DNA of 34,285 nucleotides from an uncultured beta proteobacterium (GTDB lineage: Bacteria; Pseudomonadota; Gammaproteobacteria; Burkholderiales; SG8-39): positions 1-34,285 of the forward strand of contig CAIOLO010000109.1 of assembly GCA_903859155.1 (NCBI GenBank). Direction: 5' to 3'. Below the pieces are notes generated by a model. It worked only from the letters and a program-made list of their open reading frames with translations. It did no database searches and was not told where the DNA came from. This document shows, piece by piece, positions 12,008 to 18,716 of the stretch. Every line of letters begins with the position of its first letter. Within the stretch, counting starts at the first letter, position 1. A program made the translations under genes and the position numbers.

Positions 12008-12781
12008 ATGAATCTCAAGGGACGCACGGTGCTGATCACCGGCGCGTCGAAGGGAATAGGGCTGTCGGTCGCGCAGTGGTTCGGACGCGAGGGTTGCCAT
12101 CTGCGCCTGGTGGCGCGTTCGAAGGAAATGCTCGAAAGGGAAGCCGAGGCGATCCGCCAGGCCAGCAAGGTCGAGGTGCAGACCCTCGCGCTCGATTTGT
12201 CGCTGGATGCCTCGCGCAAGAAGCTCATGGAAGCCTGGCCGGATGTTGACGTGCTGGTCAACAACGCCGGTGATATTCCCGCCGGATCGATCGACGATGT
12301 CGATGATGCGGCCTGGCGCGCCGGCTGGGACCTGAAGGTGTTCGGCTACATTGCGCTGACCCGCTTTTACATCAACCGGATGAAGTTGAAAAAGAAAGGC
12401 GTGATCATCAATATCATCGGTTCGGCCGGAGAACGTCCTTCTGCCGGATACATAGCCGGTGCCATGGGCAATCTCAGCCTGATGGGATTCACCGTGGCAC
12501 TTGGCGCCGAGAGCCCGAGCTACGGGGTGCGCGTCGTGGGCGTGAATCCCGGTCCGATCCTTACCGACCGGGTGGTGAAGCTCTCCGGAAAAAAAGCGCA
12601 GCAGCAGCTGGGCGATGCCACCCGTTACAAGGAATTGTTCAAAACCTATCCGTTCGGGCGTCCCGGCACGGTGGATGAGGTGTCGCCGATGGTGGTGCTG
12701 CTCGCATCCGACCACAGCGCCTATACCAGCGGCACCATCATCTCCATCCATGGCGGCCTGTCCAACCGCCCGCCGCATTAG
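12008..12781 (+). CDS. Short-chain dehydrogenase/reductase (SDR) with non-canonical active site
   Basis: A 257-residue SDR. The N-terminal cofactor motif TGASKGIG (11-18) and NNAG (85-88) are intact, as is the NPGPI segment after the active site. The catalytic YxxxK reads Y148-I-A-G-A152, so the lysine is replaced by alanine. The ATG at 12008 is chosen. A TTG two codons earlier (12002) has better spacing to AGGGG (11991-11995) and may be the true initiator. It ends 12 bp before the first flavin-dependent enzyme gene, so the two are probably co-transcribed. The role is likely NAD(P)-dependent conversion of a hydroxy or oxo intermediate, with uncertain catalysis. Confidence 0.88.
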   Translation: MNLKGRTVLITGASKGIGLSVAQWFGREGCHLRLVARSKEMLEREAEAIRQASKVEVQTLALDLSLDASRKKLMEAWPDVDVLVNNAGDIPAGSIDDVDDAAWRAGWDLKVFGYIALTRFYINRMKLKKKGVIINIIGSAGERPSAGYIAGAMGNLSLMGFTVALGAESPSYGVRVVGVNPGPILTDRVVKLSGKKAQQQLGDATRYKELFKTYPFGRPGTVDEVSPMVVLLASDHSAYTSGTIISIHGGLSNRPPH

Positions 12782-12793
12782 ACGGGAAAAAGC

Positions 12794-13855
12794 ATGGATT
12801 TCGGCATATTCATCCCCGCGCAGGCGGACACCTGGAAGCTGGTCAAGCGCGCCGAGGAACTGGGCTACTCGCGCGCCTGGTTCTACGATACGCAGATGCT
12901 GACTTCGGAGCTGTTCGTTTCGATGACCGCAGCGGCCATGAAAACCTCGAAGATCCGCCTCGCCAGCGGCGTGATGATTCCCTCGAACCGCATTGCGCCG
13001 GTGGCCGCAAGCGGCCTGGCGACATTGAACGCACTGGCTCCGGGGCGCATCGACTGGGGTATCTCCACCGGTTCCACCGCGCGCAGCACCATGGGCCTGA
13101 CGCGCGTCAAGCAGGCGGACATGGAAGAGTACATCCGCGTGGTGCAGGCCTTGATCGCGGGTGAGACTCTTGAGTGGGATTTTGAAGGCAAACGCAGCAA
13201 GATCCGCTTTCTCGATCCGGACATCGGCGCCATCAACATCAAGGATCCCATCCCGGTTCATATCTCGGCATTCGGCCCCAAAGGCAGGAAGCTCATCGCC
13301 AAGCTTGGCGCCGGCTGGATCGACGCGCCGGGCAGTGTGGCCAGGGCAGGGGCCAACCTTGCCGAGGTGCAGGAGGCATGGACCGCGGCGGGACGCACGC
13401 CCGACACCCTGTATGCCACGGCGGCCATATCCGGCTGCGTGTTGAAAGAGGGCGAGGATCCGGGCAGCGAGCGTGCCCAATCCATAGCCGGTCCGCCCGC
13501 CATGATCATGTTGCACAAGCTGGGCGAGCAGCAGACCGGCGTATTCGGCCGGCCGATTCCGCCTGCGCTCACCCATATGGTGGATCGTTATCGCGAGGTT
13601 TATCAGAGCTACCAGCCCGAGGATGCGCGCTATCTTAGCAACCATCGCGGCCACCTCATGTACCTGCGCCCCGAGGAGCGAGAGTTCTGCAGCGGCGAGC
13701 TGATCCGCTCGACCACTTTCACCGCTACCAAGGCGGAGCTGCGCGAACGCCTGCGCGAAATGGCGAAGCAGGGTTTCCGGCATTTCGGCATCGAAGCCGG
13801 CTATAGGCATCCCGAGATACTTGAGGAATGGGCGGAGGTCTTCGAGGGCATATGA
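12794..13855 (+). CDS. LLM-class (luciferase-like) flavin-dependent oxidoreductase, copy 1
   Basis: A 353-residue TIM-barrel enzyme of the bacterial luciferase / F420-or-FMN-dependent family. Seen: MDFGIFIPAQ at the start, KRAEELGYSRAWFYDTQML, the IRLASGVMIPSNRIAP strand, LNALAPGRIDWGISTGS and PIPVHISAFGPKGRKLIAKLGAGWI. This family oxidises substrates with reduced flavin and O2, or uses F420. A F420 versus FMN preference cannot be decided from the sequence. It lies immediately downstream of the SDR and upstream of a damaged amidohydrolase gene. A second copy (14449-15516) is very similar along its full length. Confidence 0.9.
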   Translation: MDFGIFIPAQADTWKLVKRAEELGYSRAWFYDTQMLTSELFVSMTAAAMKTSKIRLASGVMIPSNRIAPVAASGLATLNALAPGRIDWGISTGSTARSTMGLTRVKQADMEEYIRVVQALIAGETLEWDFEGKRSKIRFLDPDIGAINIKDPIPVHISAFGPKGRKLIAKLGAGWIDAPGSVARAGANLAEVQEAWTAAGRTPDTLYATAAISGCVLKEGEDPGSERAQSIAGPPAMIMLHKLGEQQTGVFGRPIPPALTHMVDRYREVYQSYQPEDARYLSNHRGHLMYLRPEEREFCSGELIRSTTFTATKAELRERLREMAKQGFRHFGIEAGYRHPEILEEWAEVFEGI

Positions 13856-13871
13856 GCGAAGGAATCTGAGA

Positions 13872-14417
13872 ATGGCCCATCGCATTGACGTGCATTTCCA
13901 TCCGACCCCGCCGGGGAGCCTGGCCGGGCGCGGCGATATCAGCGCCAACGCCCGCAGGGGCTGGAGCATGGAAAAATCCCTGGCCGACATGGAGCAGGGG
14001 GGCGTGGCGAAATCCATGCTGTCGCTGCCGCATCCGGCGAGCACCTGGTCCAAGGGGATTGAGGCCGGGCGCAGCACCGCGCGGCAGTGGAACGAGTATC
14101 TCGCCGGTATCGTTCTCGTGGAGCGCTTCGAGCATGCATATCGCTACAGCCCCATCGACCTGAAGGCGATGGTGCCCAAGGGGGGTTTATTCGAATTGAA
14201 AAAACTTTATTACGATACCGCGCAGGCCGCGCACCGCCATGCCATGTCGTCATTGCGCGAACTGGTGCCGGCAACACAGATCCTGTTCGGCACCGACTAC
14301 CCCTATCGCACGCCGGAGGAAACGGCAAAGGGACTGCGCAGTTGCGGATTCAGCGAAGCGGAATTGCGCAGCATCGATTGCGACAACGCATTGCAACTGC
14401 TGCCGGCAAGGAACTAG
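13872..14417 (+). pseudogene. Internally deleted amidohydrolase-2 gene (in-frame deletion)
   Basis: A 181-residue frame that aligns with the two ends of the Tat amidohydrolase at 9056-10150 but lacks about 137 central residues. The N-terminal part (RIDVHFHPTPP, then SLADMEQGGVAKSMLSL, up to WNEYLAG at 73-79) jumps directly to a segment matching the region after residue 276 (VERFEH, KKLYYDTAQ, LFGTDYPYRT). The first HxH metal motif and the last Asp remain. The YVHP and SHSGG regions with the other metal histidines are missing, so the metal centre cannot form as in the family. The frame is open and has a ribosome site (AAGGA), so a short product may be made. It lies between the two LLM enzymes. 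Confidence 0.82.
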
Positions 14418-14448
14418 GCAGGACAATTCATCAAGGGGGGCAATATCA

Positions 14449-15516
14449 ATGGACTTCGGCATATTCATTCCGCCTGTGGCGGATTCCTGGAAGTTGGTGA
14501 AGCGCGCGGAAGAACTGGGCTACACCAGGGCGTGGTTTTACGACACGCAGATGCTCAATTCGGAGTTGTTCGTGTCGATGGCCGCCGCCGCCATGAATAC
14601 CTCTAAAATTCATCTGTGCACCGGCGTGCTGATTCCCTCGAACCGGATCGCGCCGGTGGCGGCGAGCGGCCTCGCGACGCTCAACGCCCTGGCTCCGGGG
14701 CGCATCGAATTCGGTGTGTCAACCGGATTTACCGGGCGCCGCACCCTGGGCGTGGGACCGGTCAAGCTGGCGGACATGGAGGAATACATCCGCATCGTGC
14801 AGGGACTGCTCGGCGGTGAGACCCTGGAATGGAATTTCGAGGACAAGCAGCGCAAGATCCGCTTTCTCGATCCGGATATCGGCGCGATCAACATCAAGGA
14901 TCCGATACCCCTGCATATTTCGGCATTCGGTCCGAAGGGACGCATGCTCACGGCAAGGCTCGGCGCCGGCTGGATCAACGGCACCGCCAACGTCGCACAT
15001 GGCAAGGCCGGACTGGCCGACATGCAGAAATCCTGGGCGGCCGCCGGTCGCGACCCTGCCGCGCTGCACGCCACGGGAACGATTTCCGGATGCGTGCTGA
15101 AGGAGGGCGAATCGCCCGACAGTGCGCGCGCCAAGGGACAGGCCGGCCCGCACGCGATTCTGGCGGTGCACAGCCTGGTCGAGCGCGAGGAATTCGGCGA
15201 CCTGGGCCGGCCGGTGCCGCCGCCGCTGGCCGCGGTGGTGGAGCGCTATCGCCAGGAGGTATATCTGAAATATGAACCGGCCGATGCCCGCTACCTCAAC
15301 AACCATCGGGGGCATCTGATGTTCCTGAAGCCCGAAGAAGCGCATCTGTGCAGCGGTGAGTTGATCAAGGCCACCACTTTCACCGCGAGCAAGGCGGAGT
15401 TGCGCGAGCGCATTCGTGAACTGGCCAATGCCGGCTACAAGCACTTCGGGCTCAATGTGGGCTACAAACATCCGGAGCGGCTGGAGGAATGGGCCGAGGT
15501 ATTTGAGGGGGTTTAA
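14449..15516 (+). CDS. LLM-class flavin-dependent oxidoreductase, copy 2
   Basis: A 355-residue paralogue of the enzyme at 12794-13855, with the same landmarks: MDFGIFIPPV, KRAEELGYTRAWFYDTQML, LIPSNRIAPVAASG, LNALAPGRIEFGVSTGF and PLHISAFGPKGRMLTARLGAGWI. The ATG at 14449 is chosen because it matches the paralogue's N-terminus exactly and follows an AAGGGGGG ribosome site. The frame extends 70 codons upstream, antisense or out of frame to the damaged amidohydrolase. The two copies are about equally well conserved, so both are probably functional and may act on related substrates. Last gene of the apparent SDR-LLM-amidohydrolase-LLM operon. Confidence 0.9.
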   Translation: MDFGIFIPPVADSWKLVKRAEELGYTRAWFYDTQMLNSELFVSMAAAAMNTSKIHLCTGVLIPSNRIAPVAASGLATLNALAPGRIEFGVSTGFTGRRTLGVGPVKLADMEEYIRIVQGLLGGETLEWNFEDKQRKIRFLDPDIGAINIKDPIPLHISAFGPKGRMLTARLGAGWINGTANVAHGKAGLADMQKSWAAAGRDPAALHATGTISGCVLKEGESPDSARAKGQAGPHAILAVHSLVEREEFGDLGRPVPPPLAAVVERYRQEVYLKYEPADARYLNNHRGHLMFLKPEEAHLCSGELIKATTFTASKAELRERIRELANAGYKHFGLNVGYKHPERLEEWAEVFEGV

Positions 15517-15617
15517 AGGGCGATGGGGACTGGCAGGTAGCGCGAGATAAAACGACGCCAGGCTTTTAATTGGACAAATTCATTTTTTAATTGCCATAAC
15601 TGGCGTTTATTATGACT

Positions 15618-15648
15618 GTATTTATATTGCATAAATGGTATTTATATT
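15618..15648 (+). promoter_or_regulatory. Two exact 11-bp direct repeats in a very AT-rich promoter region
   Basis: GTATTTATATT occurs at 15618-15628 and again at 15638-15648, a 20-bp period that puts both copies on one face of the helix. The block lies about 70 bp upstream of the secreted-protein start in an otherwise GC-rich genome. The same area contains ATTTAT-N5-ATAAAT symmetry. It is a plausible regulator binding site or promoter element. No regulator is identified. Confidence 0.45.
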
Positions 15649-15715
15649 ACGGAGGCCGCAGTGTTATTCCAGGGTTTCCGCAATTTTGATCAGACGCAAC
15701 AATCGAAGGCAGACC

Positions 15716-16957
15716 ATGAAAATCCGCATATTCTCCGCCGCGCTTGCCGCGGCACTACCGCTGGGCGCCGCCGCGCAAACGCAACAACAGGTCAAGCCGC
15801 CGATCGCGGTGTATTGGTTGAGCGTGGAGACTGCGGGCGGCATGGGGATGGAACTCCCGCCCGGAATGGGTTCCTTGATGCCGACGGGGATGGCCGGCGG
15901 CAAGCGCATGAAACTGGAACTGGGCTCGTCGCAAGGTTCCGGCGCCGAACCACGCGCCGGACATGCGATTCCCCCGGTGCTGTCGATGGGGCCAAGCCTT
16001 CCGCTTCTGACACCGCGCATTGAGCGCGCTCCGGTGCGCGAGCGCGACGATGAGGAACCGGATTTCGAGCGCCCCAAGGGCCGGATGCTGATCTACTGGG
16101 GCTGCGGCGAAACGCCGCGCGCGGGGCAGCCGGTGATATTCGATTTCGCGAATATGAATCCGCAGGATGCGGCTCGCGCCTTGCGCAGCGTCTCCATTTC
16201 GCGTCCGCGCGGACCGGCACCGGGACGCAATCGCACCTATGGCACCTGGCCCAATCAGGAGGACTCGCGTTCGATACCAGCGAATGCTTCCCTCAAAGGC
16301 GATCACGTCATCGCCGGCAATTATTCGCCGGAAATCCGCTTCTCCGTCGGCGATCGCCACGATTTCATGGAAGGCGTCGCCTTCGAGCCGGTAAGCAAGA
16401 CTTCAGGCGGCGCGTTTGCGGTGAAATGGAAATCGATACCGACGGCAACCGGTTACTTTGCGACGGCGATGGGGCAGGGCGACAACCAGACCGATATCGT
16501 GATGTGGTCCTCGAGTGAGGTACAGGTGATGGGCCAGATGCTGATGGATTATGTTGCGCCGGCCGAGGTCGCGCGGCTGATTCGCGACAAATTGGTCATG
16601 CCGCCCCAGACCACCGATTGCACGGTACCCGCCGGAATCTTCAAAAACGAGGGCGCGATGTTCAATTTCATCGCTTATGGCGACGAACTGAACCTGGTGC
16701 AGCCGCCGCGACCCAAGGATCCGAAACAGGTCTGGGAGCAGGTGTGGGCGGTGAAACTGCGGCTCAAATCCACCGCCATGACCCTGCTCGCCGAAGGCGG
16801 GGGCGGCGCGCGGAGTGGGCGTGGCAGCACGCGCGAGCGCACGCCAGATGCCGCGCCGCAGCGTGACGCCGCCCCGCAACCGGGCCAGGCAAAGCCTTCG
16901 CCTGCCGAGGCGGTGCAGGAAGGCGTGAAGGCGCTGCGCGGCATCTTCGGTTTCTAG
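15716..16957 (+). CDS. Secreted protein of unknown function
   Basis: A 413-residue protein that I do not recognise as a named family. The ATG at 15716 (MKIRIFSAALAAALPLGAAAQTQ) opens a textbook signal peptide cut after AAA and has a GAAGG ribosome site. The mature part begins with a Gly/Met/Pro-rich stretch (GGMGMELPPGMGSLMP), a charged region (RERDDEEPDFERP), then a globular core with MLIYWGCGE, TATGYFATAMG and TDIVMWSSSEV. It ends in a low-complexity Gly/Arg/Pro/Ala tail and EGVKALRGIFGF. Single cysteines at CGE and TDCT may form a disulfide. It is expected in the periplasm or envelope. It stands alone with its own AT-rich promoter region. Confidence 0.75.
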   Translation: MKIRIFSAALAAALPLGAAAQTQQQVKPPIAVYWLSVETAGGMGMELPPGMGSLMPTGMAGGKRMKLELGSSQGSGAEPRAGHAIPPVLSMGPSLPLLTPRIERAPVRERDDEEPDFERPKGRMLIYWGCGETPRAGQPVIFDFANMNPQDAARALRSVSISRPRGPAPGRNRTYGTWPNQEDSRSIPANASLKGDHVIAGNYSPEIRFSVGDRHDFMEGVAFEPVSKTSGGAFAVKWKSIPTATGYFATAMGQGDNQTDIVMWSSSEVQVMGQMLMDYVAPAEVARLIRDKLVMPPQTTDCTVPAGIFKNEGAMFNFIAYGDELNLVQPPRPKDPKQVWEQVWAVKLRLKSTAMTLLAEGGGGARSGRGSTRERTPDAAPQRDAAPQPGQAKPSPAEAVQEGVKALRGIFGF

Positions 16958-16987
16958 TAATCAACGGTATCGCCAGGAGGTGTATCA

Positions 16988-17080
16988 ATGGGAAGGGCAT
17001 TAGACAGATTGCTAAACGTCAATGCAAAATGTTTAGCAACTGGAACGCATTGCATATTCGAGATTAAAATTGGCTTGTAA
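16988..17080 (+). CDS. 30-codon leader-like open reading frame before the flavoprotein gene
   Basis: ATG at 16988 is preceded by a near-perfect AGGAGGTG ribosome site at 8-10 bases and opens 30 codons (MGRALDRLLNVNAKC..., ending FEIKIGL) closed by TAA at 17078-17080. It is in the same frame as the flavoprotein gene that begins about 30 bases later, and that gene itself lacks an ATG, GTG or TTG at its expected start. A 9-bp hairpin lies inside it. It may be a leader peptide, an interrupted N-terminus or a chance frame. There is no homology evidence. Confidence 0.4.
   Translation: MGRALDRLLNVNAKCLATGTHCIFEIKIGL
17009..17039 (+). promoter_or_regulatory. 9-bp inverted repeat inside the leader-like frame
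   Basis: TTGCTAAAC (17009-17017) is exactly complementary to GTTTAGCAA (17031-17039) with a 13-base loop. It is a candidate RNA hairpin or operator just upstream of the flavoprotein gene. No T-run follows, so it is not a standard terminator. Confidence 0.45.
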
Positions 17081-17110
17081 GGAACGCCAGTTAATAGTTT
17101 AAAAAATAAA

Positions 17111-18409
17111 ATTCAACAATCTGTCGTAATTATCGGCGGGGGTCCAGCCGGCCTCATGGCCGCCGAGGTGCTCAGCCATGGCGGCGTGGAGGTTGATGTC
17201 TACGACAGCATGCCTTCGGTGGGGCGCAAGTTCCTGCTGGCCGGCAAGGGCGGCCTGAATCTCACGCATTCCGAACCGCTGCAGCCTTTCCTTGCCCGTT
17301 ACGGTGAGCGCCGGGAGCAGATCGCGCCGCTGCTGGCTGCATTCGGTCCGGACGAACTGGTGGCCTGGGTGAGGGAACTGGGCCTCGATGTTTTCGTCGG
17401 CAGTTCGGGTCGAATATTTCCGCAGGACATGAAAGCCGCCCCGCTGCTGCGCGCCTGGCTGCATCGCCTGCGGGGTAGCGGTGTGCGCTTTCACCTGCGC
17501 CACCGCTGGTGCGGATGGAGCGACGAGGGCCTGCTGCGTTTTGCCACACCGCAGGGCGAGGTGCTGCAACCTGCCGCGGCAACGATCCTGGCCGCGGGCG
17601 GCGGTAGCTGGCCGCAGTTGGGATCCGATGCGGCCTGGGTGCCATTGCTGGCAGCGCGGGGTATTCCCGTATCGGCACTGCGACCCTCCAATTGCGGTTT
17701 CGATGTGGCATCGCCCCGCGGTGCCCAGAATGATTCCGCAGGCAAGGGGGCAACCCTCGGCTGGAGCGACCACTTTCGCTCTCGCTTCGCCGGCCAGCCT
17801 TTGAAGCCGGTGGCGGTGGACTTCACCGACCGTAACGGCACGCTGATCAGTCGTCAGGGCGAGTTCGTGGTGACGCAAAGCGGCGTTGAAGGCAGTCTGA
17901 TCTATGCCTTGTCAGCCGGCATCCGCGACGAAATCGCGGCCAGCGGCGCCGCAGTCATATACCTTGACCTGCTCCCCGACTGGGAACTGCCGCGTCTCAT
18001 TGGCGAGGTGGCGCATCCGCGCGGGTCGAGGTCGATGTCCTCGCACCTGCAAAGCCGCACCGGTCTGAAGGGCGTCAAAACCGCGCTGTTGCGAGAACTG
18101 CTGCCGGTGGCCGAGTTCGATAATCCCGAGCGTCTGGCGCGCGCAATCAAGTCGCTGCCGCTACCGCTGGCGGCGCCACGCCCGCTTGCCGAAGCCATCA
18201 GCACCGCCGGCGGCGTCGCGTTCGAAGCGCTGGACCGACAGTTGATGCTCCGCGCCTTGCCTGGAATATTCTGCGCCGGTGAAATGCTCGACTGGGAAGC
18301 ACCGACCGGCGGCTACCTGCTCACCGCCTGTTTCTCAAGCGGCCGCGCCGCCGGACTGGGTGCTCTGGCCTGGCTGGAAGGGCAGGCGATGGCTGCCACC
18401 CCGACATGA
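17111..18409 (+). CDS. TIGR03862/HI0933-type FAD-dependent flavoprotein, start codon uncertain
   Basis: A flavoprotein of about 420-430 residues of the HI0933-like family (NAD(P)/FAD-dependent oxidoreductase, BaiN/RdsA relatives). The N-terminal FAD motif VVIIGGGPAGLMAAEVL is followed by GRKFLLAGKGGLNLTH and FVGSSGRIFPQDMKA. The C-terminus has GIFCAGEMLDWEAPTGGYLL. The first ATG (17156) lies inside the FAD motif, so translation must begin upstream, but no ATG, GTG or TTG occurs between the in-frame TAA (17078) and 17156. I place the start at an ATT (17111) only provisionally. The gene ends in an ATGA overlap with the GIY-YIG gene. The function is a redox role with unknown substrate. Confidence 0.82.
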   Translation: MQQSVVIIGGGPAGLMAAEVLSHGGVEVDVYDSMPSVGRKFLLAGKGGLNLTHSEPLQPFLARYGERREQIAPLLAAFGPDELVAWVRELGLDVFVGSSGRIFPQDMKAAPLLRAWLHRLRGSGVRFHLRHRWCGWSDEGLLRFATPQGEVLQPAAATILAAGGGSWPQLGSDAAWVPLLAARGIPVSALRPSNCGFDVASPRGAQNDSAGKGATLGWSDHFRSRFAGQPLKPVAVDFTDRNGTLISRQGEFVVTQSGVEGSLIYALSAGIRDEIAASGAAVIYLDLLPDWELPRLIGEVAHPRGSRSMSSHLQSRTGLKGVKTALLRELLPVAEFDNPERLARAIKSLPLPLAAPRPLAEAISTAGGVAFEALDRQLMLRALPGIFCAGEMLDWEAPTGGYLLTACFSSGRAAGLGALAWLEGQAMAATPT

Positions 18410-18702
18410 AAGTCTGGTATCTCTATCTGCTGGAATGCTCCGACGGCAGCATCTACACCGGCATCACGGTTGATGTGGCCAAGCGCTATGCCGCGCACCT
18501 CGCGGGCAAGGGGGCGCGCTACACACGCTCGCATCCGCCGCGGCGCCTGCTGGCGAGCTTCGAGCATGCGGATCGTTCATCGGCCTCCAAAGCCGAGTAC
18601 GCCATCAAGCAGTTGCCCGCAGCCGCAAAGCGCGCATTGGCCAATCGCGCAACGACACTGCGCAAGGCAAAGCGGAAAAGGGGCGCGCCTTCGGGGCGGT
18701 GA
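18406..18702 (+). CDS. GIY-YIG superfamily protein (YhbQ/UPF0213 type)
   Basis: A 98-residue single-domain GIY-YIG protein. It opens WYLYLLECSDGSIYTGIT, the GIY...YTG core, with Arg in AKRYAAH and the conserved Glu in SKAEYAIKQL. A basic C-terminal tail (RKAKRKRG) may bind nucleic acid. The ATG overlaps the TGA of the flavoprotein gene as ATGA, so translation is coupled. Relatives of this size are assigned as structure-selective or DNA-repair-linked nucleases in the literature, but the role here is not known. It is convergent with the ycaO gene at 18717. Confidence 0.9.
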   Translation: MKVWYLYLLECSDGSIYTGITVDVAKRYAAHLAGKGARYTRSHPPRRLLASFEHADRSSASKAEYAIKQLPAAAKRALANRATTLRKAKRKRGAPSGR

Positions 18703-18716
18703 AAGACCGGCGGTTT

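Noticed and set aside
10163-14077. A 1304-codon open frame on the minus strand
   Set aside because: Only the last 325 codons (10163-11140) encode a Bug protein. The rest is antisense to the SDR, LLM and amidohydrolase frames, rich in His/Arg/Gly, and lacks any domain signature; it is an artefact of high GC.
15661-16023. A GTG frame with a GGAGG site before the secreted-protein gene
   Set aside because: It is out of frame with the secreted protein and its Arg-rich translation has no signature. The ATG at 15716 with a signal peptide is the better start.
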